Assembly (NCBI RefSeq): GCF_900095695.1
Contig: NZ_FMIQ01000041.1
Coordinates: forward strand, 57,012-121,011
Origin: Hafnia alvei
GTDB lineage: Bacteria > Pseudomonadota > Gammaproteobacteria > Enterobacterales > Enterobacteriaceae
DNA length: 64,000 bases
Reading direction: 5' to 3'
The notes below the pieces were generated by a model. It saw only the letters and a list, made by a program, of their open reading frames with translations, had not been told where the DNA came from and did not search any database. Shown one piece after another: positions 19,523 through 30,568 of this stretch. Numbering within the stretch: the first letter of the stretch is position 1; each line of letters opens with the position of its first letter. The position numbers were made by a program, and so were the translations under genes.

Positions 19523-20806
19523 TTACTTATCTTTAGGCTTTGGCAGATCGGCACGAATATCTTTCACCTGCGATGCGCTGACAGGCTCTGATTGGTTTCC
19601 CCAGCCAGTGCGAACAAATGACAGTAGTTGAGCGACATCTTCATCGCTGAGACGCCAGCCAAAATCTGGCATGGTGAGTCCGGTTGGTGCCGTTTGCGTA
19701 ATCGGCATATGAGAACCTTTTAATACAATGCTGATGAGTGAAGAGGGGTCTTGGCTAAGCAGCACAGGATTATGCGCGAGCGCAGGGAACGTGTTTTCAT
19801 AGCCCATGCCGTCTGAACGGTGGCAGGCCGCACAGTTATCAAGATACAGCTGTGCGCCGGGTTGAGTGGCCTTACCGCTGGCGAGTGCCTGATAGGTGGC
19901 GGGAACCTTCACGGGTTCTTTGGCGTTGTCGCCCATCGGCTGCAGCGATTTTAAGTAGACCGCAATAGCCTGCACATCTTCTGTATTTAAATATTGGGTG
20001 CTGTCTTGCACCACGTCGGTCATAGAGCCAAACGCGGCGGACTTTTCCGTATGGCCGGATTTTAAGAATTGGGCAATCTGTTGCTCATTCCACTGACCCA
20101 GACCGGTGACTTTATCACCGCGTAAGTTGGCCGCGTGCCAGCCTTCTAACGTACCCCCGCTGAGATATTCAGGCTCAGACTGGTCTAACGCTTTCTCTTG
20201 GAAACCGATCCCGCGTGGAGTATGGCAAGAACCACAGTGGCCCAGCCCTTGAACTAAATACGCTCCCCGGTTCCATGCGGTCGTCTGCTGAGTATCAGGC
20301 TGGAATACGCCGTCATGACGGAACAAAAGATTCCAGCCAGCCAGCGGCCAGCGCATATTCAGCGGCCATGGGATATCGCTATCTTTGTTGGCTTGCGCCA
20401 CGGGTTTTACGCCATGCTGGAAATAAAGGTAGAGATCTTGCATGTCGTCTTCGTTGATTTTAACGAAGGAGGGATAGGGCATAGCCGGATAGAGATGGGT
20501 GCCATCTTTGCGGATACCTTTGCGCACCGCGTCGGAAAACTCGGTAAAGCTGTATTCGCCAATACCTTGTTTTCTATCTGGGGTGATATTGGTGGAATAG
20601 ATGGCCCCGACCGGCGTCGTCATTTTTAACCCGCCAGCAAAGGGTTGACCACCGACGGCGGTATGGCATGCGGTACAGTCGCCTGCACGGGAAAGATATT
20701 CACCATGAGCGATCCGTTGTTCCATTGGCGCTGGAGCGGCTTGAGCATAAAGTCCAGATGCGCTCAGTAACACGATGGCCAGCTGCGTTTGTCTACTTAT
20801 TTTCAT
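19523..20806 (-). CDS. Gluconate 2-dehydrogenase, cytochrome c subunit
   Basis: A 427-residue periplasmic tri-heme cytochrome c that passes electrons from the dehydrogenase to ubiquinone. After a signal peptide (ending YAQA/AP) come three heme motifs: CTACH, CGSCH and CAACH. I chose ATG 20806 with GGGAGAG upstream; the open frame reaches 26 codons further but overlaps the previous gene without support. It is the last gene of a three-gene operon with the FAD and small subunits. Related complexes oxidise sorbitol or alcohols, so the exact substrate is not certain. Confidence 0.9.
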   Translation of the reverse strand: MKISRQTQLAIVLLSASGLYAQAAPAPMEQRIAHGEYLSRAGDCTACHTAVGGQPFAGGLKMTTPVGAIYSTNITPDRKQGIGEYSFTEFSDAVRKGIRKDGTHLYPAMPYPSFVKINEDDMQDLYLYFQHGVKPVAQANKDSDIPWPLNMRWPLAGWNLLFRHDGVFQPDTQQTTAWNRGAYLVQGLGHCGSCHTPRGIGFQEKALDQSEPEYLSGGTLEGWHAANLRGDKVTGLGQWNEQQIAQFLKSGHTEKSAAFGSMTDVVQDSTQYLNTEDVQAIAVYLKSLQPMGDNAKEPVKVPATYQALASGKATQPGAQLYLDNCAACHRSDGMGYENTFPALAHNPVLLSQDPSSLISIVLKGSHMPITQTAPTGLTMPDFGWRLSDEDVAQLLSFVRTGWGNQSEPVSASQVKDIRADLPKPKDK

Positions 20807-20820
20807 GATTACTCTCCCTG

Positions 20821-22599
20821 TCAGGCCTGAACCAATGGGCCCGGATTGGCTAAGTATTGGGTGCGAATGGCATGTGCTGACCAATAGGCCAACGCACCAA
20901 CCAGCCCGGTTGGGTTATAGGCCATGTTTTGCGGGAAGGCACTTGCACCCTGTACGAAGACGTTAGGGACGTCCCAGCTTTGCAGATATTTATTCACCAC
21001 GCTGTTGGATGGACTATCACCCATAATAGCGCCGCCGGTGGTATGCGTTGACTGATAAGGCCGCACGTCATAATGGCTGTTCATGTCCATCACCGAGACT
21101 TTCATTTGTTTAGGATTCATCGCGGTAGCGATCCCCTGCATTTTACGGGTGATGTGCTGTGTCATTTTCACTTCGTTGGGCTTCCAATCGAAGGTCATGC
21201 GCAGCAGTGGCTGGCCGAAAGCATCTTTATAGTTTGGATCGAGATCTAAATAGCACTCTTTGTAAGGCATAACAGACCCCTCGGAGCCGATGCTCATCGA
21301 GTGCAGATAGTTATCCTTGATCCCTTGTTTCCAACCTGCGCCCCACGTTGGTGTATCGGCAGGCAGTGTCATTTGCTGGATTGGACGCCCGCCGGTACGC
21401 ACGGCGGAGATATAAGCACCCCCGATAAACCCAAGATCGGCATGGTCGAAGTTATCACTATTGAAATCATCAATAACGGCGCCCGCAGCGCCAGCGCCGA
21501 TAAACGGATTGAAATGGGTGTCTTTATCAAAGAAGAGAGAAATACCGCTGTTCATCTGATATGCGTAGTTTCTACCGACCATCCCTTCACCCGTTTGTGG
21601 GTTGTAGGGCTGACCAATGCCAGAAAGTAACAGTAAGCGAACGTTATGCAGTTGATATGCGCTCAAGATAACCATATTGGCCGGTTGTTCTATTTCACGG
21701 CCTTGTACGTCAATATAGGTCACGCCGGTGGCTTTTTTACCGCTGCTATCGAGGTTTACCTTGATAACCATTGAGTTGGTGCGGAGTTCAAAGTTTTTGC
21801 GCTGGGTGAGAACGGGCAAGATGGTACTTTGTGGCGAGCCTTTGGAATACATGAAACACCCAAAGCGCTCGCAGTAACCGCAATAGTTGCACGGACCGAG
21901 TTGCACACCGTAGGGATTGGTATACGGCTGTGAGCAGTTTGCCGCAGGGATGGCAAAAGGATGATAACCCAGCTCTTTGGCGGCTTGGCTAAACAAAGTG
22001 CCAGAATAGAGCGATTTTAGCGGCGGAGTTGGATATTCGGAGGCTCTTGGGCCTTCAAAGGGATTACCGCCTTCGATAATTTCTCCCCGCAGATTGCCTG
22101 ATTTACCGGCGGTCCCACAGACTTTTTCGAACTTATCAAAGAAAGGCTCTAAGTCGGCATAATCAACAGGATAGTCTTGCAATAACATGCCATCAGGAAT
22201 AAATGCCTTTCCGTAGCGCTCGCCGATCGTCGTGTGTAATTTTAAATCGCTCGGTAATGCACGCCAGTGCATGCCGTTCCAGTGTACCCCGGCGCCACCA
22301 ACGCCGTTGCCCGGCAAGAATGATCCAAATTGGCGGTAGGGTACGGCGTAATCTCCGGGATTATGGCGCACGGTCACCGTTTCCTTGGCCGCTTCCTGAA
22401 AAAGTTTAAGCCGAATACCGTAGGTTAATTCATCGGCAATACGTGGATAGGCAAAGTCTGGGTAGGTATCACGTTTTTCACCGCGCTCTAAGGCCACTAC
22501 GCTTAAACCCGCATCGGTCATTTCCATGCCCATAATGGCTCCGGTCCAACCGAAACCGACAATGACTACGTCAACGGGGTCTTTTTTTATGGTTGTCAT
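20821..22599 (-). CDS. Gluconate 2-dehydrogenase, FAD subunit (GMC family)
   Basis: The catalytic subunit, 592 residues, a GMC oxidoreductase. The ADP-binding motif VVIVGFGWTGAIMGMEM is at about 10-26, GGAGVHWNG is the FAD-contacting segment, and the C-terminal GMC domain carries the HTTGGAIMG active-site stretch and NPTGLVGAL. The family converts D-gluconate to 2-keto-D-gluconate at the periplasmic side of the inner membrane. It has no signal peptide and is probably exported by hitchhiking on the Tat signal of the small subunit. Its ATG directly follows the small-subunit stop. Confidence 0.92.
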   Translation of the reverse strand: MTTIKKDPVDVVIVGFGWTGAIMGMEMTDAGLSVVALERGEKRDTYPDFAYPRIADELTYGIRLKLFQEAAKETVTVRHNPGDYAVPYRQFGSFLPGNGVGGAGVHWNGMHWRALPSDLKLHTTIGERYGKAFIPDGMLLQDYPVDYADLEPFFDKFEKVCGTAGKSGNLRGEIIEGGNPFEGPRASEYPTPPLKSLYSGTLFSQAAKELGYHPFAIPAANCSQPYTNPYGVQLGPCNYCGYCERFGCFMYSKGSPQSTILPVLTQRKNFELRTNSMVIKVNLDSSGKKATGVTYIDVQGREIEQPANMVILSAYQLHNVRLLLLSGIGQPYNPQTGEGMVGRNYAYQMNSGISLFFDKDTHFNPFIGAGAAGAVIDDFNSDNFDHADLGFIGGAYISAVRTGGRPIQQMTLPADTPTWGAGWKQGIKDNYLHSMSIGSEGSVMPYKECYLDLDPNYKDAFGQPLLRMTFDWKPNEVKMTQHITRKMQGIATAMNPKQMKVSVMDMNSHYDVRPYQSTHTTGGAIMGDSPSNSVVNKYLQSWDVPNVFVQGASAFPQNMAYNPTGLVGALAYWSAHAIRTQYLANPGPLVQA

Positions 22600-23331
22600 T
22601 TATGCAGTCCTCTTGCTGGAAATACTGACAGGGCCCTGTGGATAAGGCTCATTGGGATGATCAACCCAATCGGTGAAGTCGGCGCGGGCACCAGGAAATC
22701 CGATCAGTTGCCACGACGCAAGCGTCTGGTTGCCTCCATGGATCGGGTCAGCAAAATATCCCTCTTTCGTGTTTTGTAGCAGCAAATCGAACAGCATTTT
22801 GGCGGATACGGCATCGAATGCCGGCTGGTCTTTTTCAAGCCCAGATAGCACCTGATCCTGCTGATCCGGCTTTAGCTCGGCAAAACGATGTTGAAATTTC
22901 TGCTGGCAATAATCGTTCACCGCACCGATCCCTAAACGATAAACCTCACGGGGAACCAATTTGGACTGATACCCCAGCTCCGGCACCGCGGCAACAAAAG
23001 GGGGATGCATGTACCACAGGCCGCCATGCCCGAACGGGGCTTCCATCTGTTTATCAATAAAAACCGGGACGCCTTGCGATACCGCGCCTGGGCCATTTAC
23101 ATCGCTAGGGATCAGGCGCTCACAGGCTGCTAGCAGGAAGGCCCACTCCTCATTGTTAAAATAGACAGGAACGTAGTGCTGACTTATTCCCGGTGATTTT
23201 GCAGGTGACGCTTGGGCGATAGCGGTGAGAGATACCACACCGGTTCCCGCCGCGGCGGCGAGTGGAATAAGCGTTAACGATTTTTTTAAGAACAGCCTTC
23301 TGGCTGGAATTGCTTCATGAGGCTTAGACAT
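22600..23331 (-). CDS. Gluconate 2-dehydrogenase, small subunit (subunit 3)
   Basis: A 243-residue Gluconate_2-dh3 family protein needed for export and assembly of the FAD subunit. The N-terminus has a twin-arginine signal (ARRLFLKKS) followed by a hydrophobic stretch and AQA cleavage site. I chose ATG 23331, 7 bases after AAGG; the frame is open for 22 more codons. It is the first gene of the operon; the promoter must lie in 23332-23460. Confidence 0.88.
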   Translation of the reverse strand: MSKPHEAIPARRLFLKKSLTLIPLAAAAGTGVVSLTAIAQASPAKSPGISQHYVPVYFNNEEWAFLLAACERLIPSDVNGPGAVSQGVPVFIDKQMEAPFGHGGLWYMHPPFVAAVPELGYQSKLVPREVYRLGIGAVNDYCQQKFQHRFAELKPDQQDQVLSGLEKDQPAFDAVSAKMLFDLLLQNTKEGYFADPIHGGNQTLASWQLIGFPGARADFTDWVDHPNEPYPQGPVSISSKRTA

Positions 23332-23737
23332 AACGGCACCTTGCTTTAATAGATACCTGCCACCCAAAAAATGCTGTTTGTTTTGATCCAGCGTCATGTT
23401 GAGTGAGAGGCAGAGAAGGTTGATGAAGACATCATGATAAGCATTTGCTTTTTATATTCTTAGCTTGCTAATCATAAATTCCATTGTAAAGGTGTGGGAA
23501 TAAAAAACAATTAAGAAAATATTTTCATACAATTTATTTACCTAATGCGCTCAGTAAAATAACGATTAGACGATGCCTAGCTAGAAGTGTGGGGGAAGGA
23601 AATGAGAAGAAAACGTTTGCCTGGAAACAGAGAGTAAATATGATTGTTCGATTCAGCTCTCGGTTTTATTTCAATGGTATTATTAAGGTACTACGCAATG
23701 AAAGGGTTCTTAGTCCATTCGTGTGCAAGGAAATCAA
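23332..23737. promoter_or_regulatory. Divergent promoter region, gluconate dehydrogenase / yegT
   Basis: About 400 bases between divergent operons with no supported gene. An AT-rich 12-bp palindrome GAAAATATTTTC is present at 23515-23526 and could be an operator, but I cannot assign it to a regulator. YegW, encoded 5 kb away, is the natural candidate regulator of yegT. Confidence 0.4.
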
Positions 23738-24994
23738 ATGCAAATAGTTAATAATAACAATACTAAACTATCCGTGATGATGTTCGTGGAGTGGTTTATT
23801 TGGGGGGCATGGTTTGTGCCTCTTTGGCAGTATCTGAACAAACTGGGGTTTTCTCCTTCAGAGATCGCATGGTCTTACAGCAGCACTGCGATCGCTGCAA
23901 TATTGTCTCCGGTGCTGGTGGGGGTTATTGCCGATCGTTTTTTTGCGGCGCAGAAGGTGCTTGGGTGGCTGCACTTGGTGGGCGGCGCGCTGATGCTGCT
24001 TTTGGCATGGCAGACGCAGTTCTCAACATTTTTCCCTCTGCTGGTGGTTTATGCCTTGACGTATATGCCAACCGTGGCGCTGACCAACAGTATCGCCTTT
24101 GCCAATATTCGTGATACTGAAACAGATTTTCCCCGTATCCGTGTATTAGGCACCTTAGGCTGGATTGCTTCGGGCTTGGTTGTTGGCTTTATGCTGCCGC
24201 CACTGTTGGGGATGGATAACGTCTCGGACACCAATATGCCGCTGATTGTCACGGCGGTTGCTTCCGTATTGCTGGGTTTGTACAGCTTTATGCTGCCAAA
24301 TACCCCGCCGAAAGTGGGGCAGCGTACCGATATTAAAGATTTGCTCGGATTGAATGCGCTGGGCCTGCTACGCGACCGTTCTTTTGCAATTTTCGCGCTG
24401 TGCTCGTTTCTCTTCTGCATGCCGCTGGCCTTCTACTACCAGTTCGCCAATGGTTACCTCACGCAGGTGGGCTTAGAAAATGCCACCGGCTGGATGACGC
24501 TTGGACAGGTATCCGAGATCTTTGCCATGCTGGCGCTGCCATTGTTGCTAAAACGCTACGGCATCAAAAAAGTTCTCTTGCTGGGGTTTGTTACCGCGGG
24601 CATTCGCTATGTGCTGTTTATCTATGGCGGTACGGCGGATGTGCTGATGTATAGCATGCTGTTTATCGGCATTTTGTTACACGGTGTCAGCTACGACTTC
24701 TATTTTGTGACCGGCTATATCTATGTGGATAAGAAAGCACCCGCGCATATGCGAACAGCGGCGCAGGGCTTGATTACTCTTATTTGCCAAGGCTTTGGTA
24801 GCTTTATTGGTAACTGGCTGGGAGGAAGAGCGATGACGGCCTTCCAACTGCCTGAAGCGCACAACGGTATGACCTTCGACTGGTTTACCGTGTGGGGGGT
24901 TGGCGCCGCGATGGTCTTTGCCGTGATGCTGCTCTTCATCCTCTTTTTCCGCGAAAAGAACCGTGAAATTACGCAGGTTGCTATCGGAAATTAA
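23738..24994 (+). CDS. yegT: Nucleoside:H+ symporter family transporter YegT
   Basis: A 418-residue, 12-helix transporter of the NHS family (with NupG and XapB). The N-terminus MMFVEWFIWGAWFVPLW and the YMPTVALTNSIAF segment are family hallmarks. It most resembles YegT because it is followed by yegU and yegV. The substrate is unknown but is probably a nucleoside or related glycoside. ATG 23738 lies 6 bases after AAGGA; a GTG at 23723 has no such site. Confidence 0.9.
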   Translation: MQIVNNNNTKLSVMMFVEWFIWGAWFVPLWQYLNKLGFSPSEIAWSYSSTAIAAILSPVLVGVIADRFFAAQKVLGWLHLVGGALMLLLAWQTQFSTFFPLLVVYALTYMPTVALTNSIAFANIRDTETDFPRIRVLGTLGWIASGLVVGFMLPPLLGMDNVSDTNMPLIVTAVASVLLGLYSFMLPNTPPKVGQRTDIKDLLGLNALGLLRDRSFAIFALCSFLFCMPLAFYYQFANGYLTQVGLENATGWMTLGQVSEIFAMLALPLLLKRYGIKKVLLLGFVTAGIRYVLFIYGGTADVLMYSMLFIGILLHGVSYDFYFVTGYIYVDKKAPAHMRTAAQGLITLICQGFGSFIGNWLGGRAMTAFQLPEAHNGMTFDWFTVWGVGAAMVFAVMLLFILFFREKNREITQVAIGN

Positions 24995-25062
24995 GACAGT
25001 TTTCTAATCTTGCGGCGACTTGCACTGACTCAGTCGCCAATGACATATTGAGGTTGTTTGTT

Positions 25063-26103
25063 ATGGAATTACACGAATCTTCACAGGCAGAGGTGACCCT
25101 CCAACAGCGTATTCTTGGCGCGCTTTATGGCCAAATGCTAGGCGATTCACTCGGAATGCCTTCCGAACTTTGGCCACGTTCGCGCGTGCGTAGCCATTTT
25201 GGTTGGATTGACCGCTTCTTAGATGGCCCTCAGGAAAACAGCGCTGCATGTTATTTCACCGCTGGACAATTTACCGATGATACCTCGATGGCGCTGGCAT
25301 TAGCTGACGCGCTGGTAGAGGCTAACGGAAAAGTGGTGCCTGAACTGATTGCGAGAAACGTTATTCGTTGGGTAGATAGTTTCGATGCCTTCAATAAGAA
25401 TATTTTAGGCCCGAGCTCAAAAGTAGCGCTGCGTGAACAGAAACAAGGCAAGCCAATAAGCAGTTTAGAAAACAACGGCGTGACTAACGGTGCGGCAATG
25501 CGTGTTTCTCCTTTGGGATGCGTGCTTCCTTCGGCTCCCTTGCGTACTTTTGTTGATCAGGTTTGGGAAGCTTCTAGCCCAACGCATAAATCGGATATTG
25601 CGGTAGCTGGCGCAGTGACGATTGCGTGGGCGGTTTCTAAAGCGGTGGAAGGCGCTGCGTGGGATGAGATAAAAATGGCGCTGCCTGCCGTAGCGACCTA
25701 TGCGCAGGAGTTTCGTCCATCAACGTTCAGCGCATCATTGGCTGCGCGTATTGAATTGGCGCTTTCGGTGGTTGCTGGGGCTGATGGTGTCGAAGACGCC
25801 TGCGAACGGGTTTACCAACTGGTGGGGGCGGGGGTGAGCACCATTGAGTCTGTTCCTGCGGCGATCGCGATGGTTGATTTGTCTCAGGGGTGTCCTAACC
25901 AGTGTGCGGTGCTGTGTGCCAACCTCGGCGGAGACACCGATACCATTGGTGCTATGGCAACGGCCATCTGCGGCGCGTTGAAAGGTGTTAACGCAATTAA
26001 ACCAGAGTGGCTTGCAACGCTGCAACAAACTAACCCTATCGATATGACGCGCTATAGCACCGCGTTCGAAAAATTCCGAGCTCAATGGCAGGAAGCAAAA
26101 TAA
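25063..26103 (+). CDS. yegU: ADP-ribosylglycohydrolase family protein YegU
   Basis: A 346-residue DraG/ARH-fold hydrolase. Motifs GALYGQMLGDSLGMP (N-terminal), TDDTSMALALADAL (di-metal site) and GGDTDTIGAMATAI are the ADP-ribosylglycohydrolase signature. In this operon it may cleave an N-glycosidic bond of an imported nucleoside-like compound. The start at ATG 25063 has GAGG 9 bases upstream; an upstream TTG at 25048 is unlikely. It overlaps yegV by one base. Confidence 0.92.
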   Translation: MELHESSQAEVTLQQRILGALYGQMLGDSLGMPSELWPRSRVRSHFGWIDRFLDGPQENSAACYFTAGQFTDDTSMALALADALVEANGKVVPELIARNVIRWVDSFDAFNKNILGPSSKVALREQKQGKPISSLENNGVTNGAAMRVSPLGCVLPSAPLRTFVDQVWEASSPTHKSDIAVAGAVTIAWAVSKAVEGAAWDEIKMALPAVATYAQEFRPSTFSASLAARIELALSVVAGADGVEDACERVYQLVGAGVSTIESVPAAIAMVDLSQGCPNQCAVLCANLGGDTDTIGAMATAICGALKGVNAIKPEWLATLQQTNPIDMTRYSTAFEKFRAQWQEAK

Positions 26104-27050
26104 TGAAACCGTGGCTGAACCAATTTTTGCATCAACGAAAACAGGCACAGCCCGTTATGGTGCTCGGCGCCTCGGTCATGGACGTTGTGGCGCAAACCGA
26201 TCGTTTGCCGGAAAGGGGCGGCGATCAACCGGCCTTTGAGCGCGGCGTTCATCTGGGCGGATGTGGGTTAAACATTACGCTGGCGCTGCATCGCTTAGGC
26301 GTTAACTGTGTACCCATGCTGCCGATTGGCGAAGGGATGTGGGCAGACCGGCTGCGGGCGGCCATGGCGAGCAAAGGCATTCATAGCCAGCTGAACGTGA
26401 CCGGCGGCGACAATGGGTGGTGTTTGGCGCTGGTTGAACCGGATGGTGAGCGCACGTTTATCTCGTTTGACGGTATTGAAAACCAGTGGCAGGCACATTG
26501 GCTAGAGCCGCTGACACCTACTTCAGGTTTTGTGTCTATTTCTGGCTATCAGCTTAGCGTTCCGCGTGGTGATGTTTTGCTCAATTGGGTTAAAGGTTTG
26601 CCATCTGGTGTGAGAGTGGTGGTTGATTTTGGCCCACGGCTGGATCGTATTCCACCACAGGTGGTTCAGCAGCTATTGCGCTCCGGCGTTATCCTCACGT
26701 TAAACGAGCGTGAAGCCCAGATCCTTGGAATGAAAAAGGATGGGGTTGAGGCATTTTGCCAGCAGCGCCACGAACAAACCAAAGAACTCGTGGTAGTCAG
26801 AATGGGAGATGCTGGCTGCTACTATCACCAAGCGGATGATGAAAAAGGCTGGGTTGATGCTTGCTCCGTAAACATGGTTGATACGATTGGCGCTGGGGAT
26901 AGTCATTGTGCTGGACTGTTGGCGGGGTTAGCCAGCGGATTATCGGCCAAGGATGCATTGACGTTAGCCAATCATATTGCTGCCTATGTGGTCTCTTTCC
27001 GCGGCGGCGATTGTGCACCGACCACGGAAGAGTTAGCCGAATTTTTCTAA
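26103..27050 (+). CDS. yegV: PfkB-family sugar kinase YegV
   Basis: A 315-residue ribokinase-type kinase. It has the GGCGLNI substrate segment near the N-terminus, and the catalytic DTIGAGDSHCAG motif with the base aspartate near residue 260. By recall it aligns along its whole length with E. coli YegV. With the transporter and hydrolase it forms an uptake, cleavage and phosphorylation pathway for an unknown sugar or nucleoside. The ATG overlaps the yegU stop (TAATG). Confidence 0.92.
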   Translation: MKPWLNQFLHQRKQAQPVMVLGASVMDVVAQTDRLPERGGDQPAFERGVHLGGCGLNITLALHRLGVNCVPMLPIGEGMWADRLRAAMASKGIHSQLNVTGGDNGWCLALVEPDGERTFISFDGIENQWQAHWLEPLTPTSGFVSISGYQLSVPRGDVLLNWVKGLPSGVRVVVDFGPRLDRIPPQVVQQLLRSGVILTLNEREAQILGMKKDGVEAFCQQRHEQTKELVVVRMGDAGCYYHQADDEKGWVDACSVNMVDTIGAGDSHCAGLLAGLASGLSAKDALTLANHIAAYVVSFRGGDCAPTTEELAEFF

Positions 27051-27062
27051 CCCCTCCACGCA

Positions 27063-27428
27063 CTACTCAATAACTAAACGTGCTCGCTTGCCGGTCATGC
27101 TCAACATGCCGACAAGTGAGTCGATAGTAAATTTCTCGGTTTTTTGGTTCACCACGTCAGAAACCCTTGGGCGAGAAATATTTAATATTTCTGCGGCTGC
27201 GCTTTGTTTAAGGTTGTTAGACGCAATCCACTGGGTTATTTCAACCATCAGTGTGATCTTCATTTCTAATTCTGCGTTAATCTGGGTGAGAGATTCTGCG
27301 TGCAATTGCTGAGCTTGGTTGTCAGAAAAACCAAGGTCTGCAAAAATATTGCCATCGGCCTCAGTGATATGGCGAGACTGAGTATCAATGTGGTTATTTA
27401 TGCGGTTATTTATGTCGTGATTACTCAT
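27063..27428 (-). CDS. Antitoxin, HigA/XRE type
   Basis: A 121-residue protein whose C-terminal half is a helix-turn-helix (LKQSAAAEILNISRPRVSDVVNQK) of the HTH_37/XRE type used by antitoxins of Gp49-like toxins. The N-terminal part is hydrophilic and probably wraps the toxin. The start at 27428 has AAAGGAG upstream and overlaps the toxin gene by 8 bases. The gene ends only 12 bases from the yegV stop (convergent). Confidence 0.85.
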   Translation of the reverse strand: MSNHDINNRINNHIDTQSRHITEADGNIFADLGFSDNQAQQLHAESLTQINAELEMKITLMVEITQWIASNNLKQSAAAEILNISRPRVSDVVNQKTEKFTIDSLVGMLSMTGKRARLVIE

Positions 27429-27822
27429 CTTTAAGACTCCTTTCTTTGACGATTTCTTTATACCGTAGCATGACGATTTCATTGTCTATGCGAGAGGTCT
27501 TTTGTGTTTTCTTGGCAAAACAATGCAGTACATAGACTGATTCGGCAAATGTTGCGACATACATGATTCTGTATTGGTTATTACCGTTATCTATGCGGAT
27601 TTCAACGACGCCGGAACCTAAATCGTTTCTTGGTTTCCAGTGCCGAGGTTCAAGGCCATATTGAACACGGTGAAGCTCAAATCCCGCTGCTTTTTTAACC
27701 TCATCACAGAAGGAGAGCAACGCCTTCTTAGATGAGCCCCTCCAGTCGATAGGTTTAACGCAGGGGGTGAGTTTTAAACCTGAAACTGTTATGGCAATAA
27801 AAGTCCGTTTTTGATCACACAT
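27421..27822 (-). CDS. Toxin, HigB/RelE-like (Gp49 family)
   Basis: A 133-residue protein of the phage-derived Gp49/HigB family (DUF891-like): FCDEVKKAAGFELHRVQYGLEP, then NQYRIMYVATFAESVYVLHCFAKKTQKT, the typical RelE-fold core ending with K-K-T. Such toxins cleave mRNA on the ribosome. I chose ATG 27822, which follows AAAAGGA and starts after a promoter-operator at 27841-27856; the frame is open upstream into that site. It comes first in the operon, the usual order for HigBA. Confidence 0.85.
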   Translation of the reverse strand: MCDQKRTFIAITVSGLKLTPCVKPIDWRGSSKKALLSFCDEVKKAAGFELHRVQYGLEPRHWKPRNDLGSGVVEIRIDNGNNQYRIMYVATFAESVYVLHCFAKKTQKTSRIDNEIVMLRYKEIVKERSLKDE

Positions 27823-27840
27823 GGTGTCGATCCTTTTTAT

Positions 27841-27856
27841 GTATAAAATTTTATAC
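27841..27856 (-). promoter_or_regulatory. Palindromic operator of the toxin-antitoxin operon
   Basis: The perfect 16-bp palindrome GTATAAAATTTTATAC lies 19 bases before the toxin start. It overlaps a TATAAA -10 element; a TTGCTT -35 sits 18 bases further upstream on the minus strand. This is the expected place for antitoxin autorepression. Confidence 0.7.
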
Positions 27857-28115
27857 TTGTTTGTATGCTTTGCAAGCAATATTTTCAAATGCACGCCTAT
27901 ATGACTCGTCCTGCTTTAGCCAGAAAAAGAGTAATCCTGAGAAAATTTAATTGCTTGGGAGAATTTCATCGGCGATAAAAGCCTGCGAGGTTGTGCACAG
28001 TGCGGTAAGGTTTGAAAAGGGGTTGCTCACTGAATTTGCGGAGAGATTCACAGAGTGCGGAATAAAAACGCCACCCAATGGGTTGAGCAGCGCTTTGATG
28101 ACGGGGCGTTAGAAC

Positions 28116-28877
28116 TCAGTCTTCGGTTGAGTACTCATACATATCGCCACGGCAATAGTTGATGCTGTACTCCAACGGTCGCAGCTCGTGATCGAGCAAA
28201 GTTTGACGGATCACTAACATCGCCGAAGGTTCTTTGATCAGCAGGTTCTCACGCAGTTCGTTGCTCGCCAAACAGGCGCTAATTTGGCTATAAAGCTTAC
28301 CAAACTGGATCTGGCGGCTGCGTAGATAGTCATACAATGAATTGCCGATTTGTTCGACGTCATCAATGGCATTTTCAACCACGTATGAAATGGCGACGGA
28401 AACGGGGCTGTGATCTACGGTGCGAATACGTTCTAGGCGAAATACCGAACTGTTATGAGGAATATTCAGCTTTTCGGCCACGTTGACGGATGCAGTCACG
28501 CGCTCACGTTTGATCCACACTGAACCAGGCGTACGGCCTTGTAAATTCACCTCACCCGAAAACCCTTTAATGGTGGCAAGAGAGTAGGCCAGCGGCGACG
28601 TAGGCGTGTTTTTCACCATAGTACCAAAGCCGCGACCTCGGCCGATAATATCGTCTTGCTCAAGGCATGCCAGCGCTTTACGCACCGTAATTCTGGAGAT
28701 TTTTAACGCGTCAGTGAACGCGCGCTCGCTTGGCAGAAAATCGCCTGGTTTGACGATCCCTTGATCGATGGCTTCACGGAGAGATTCATTAAATCGAAGA
28801 TAGATTGGCATCGAGCCAGTTTGGGCAATATCTTGCTGTAATTTATTTAATAACTGCAGGCTATTTTCTGCGCTCAT
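28116..28877 (-). CDS. yegW: GntR/UTRA transcriptional regulator YegW
   Basis: A 253-residue HutC-subfamily regulator: winged helix at about 20-90 (ISRITVRKALACLEQDDIIGRGRGFGT) and a UTRA ligand-binding domain to the end (RLERIRTVDHSPVSVA..., ending CRGDMYEYSTED). It parallels E. coli YegW, which is encoded opposite yegTUV. Here it is separated from yegV by the toxin-antitoxin pair. It probably senses the yegTUV pathway compound. Bases 27857-28115 between it and the TA operon hold no gene. Confidence 0.85.
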   Translation of the reverse strand: MSAENSLQLLNKLQQDIAQTGSMPIYLRFNESLREAIDQGIVKPGDFLPSERAFTDALKISRITVRKALACLEQDDIIGRGRGFGTMVKNTPTSPLAYSLATIKGFSGEVNLQGRTPGSVWIKRERVTASVNVAEKLNIPHNSSVFRLERIRTVDHSPVSVAISYVVENAIDDVEQIGNSLYDYLRSRQIQFGKLYSQISACLASNELRENLLIKEPSAMLVIRQTLLDHELRPLEYSINYCRGDMYEYSTED

Positions 28878-29019
28878 AGCATTGAACGTCCGGATTATAT
28901 GTATTGATTAAGACGGATGAGATCCTCAGTGTAGACCGTGATTTCGGATTGCAGAAGGAAAAATGCGTGATTTCGTGGTGGCGGTTTAGAACGAAGCAAA
29001 AAATACAACAGGTTGAATG

Positions 29020-29043
29020 AAAACTGCCCGCAATCGCGGGCAG
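29020..29043 (-). terminator. purB terminator
   Basis: On the minus strand an 8-bp GC stem (CTGCCCGC / GCGGGCAG) with a 4-base loop is followed by TTTTCATT. It is 19 bases beyond the purB stop. Confidence 0.88.
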
Positions 29044-29062
29044 CTTGCAGCGGAAAGGCTAA

Positions 29063-30523
<1,461 letters not shown>

Positions 30524-30568
30524 TTAAAACCTACAAAATCTTGTCGTTAGAATTTACTAAGCCTTGAA

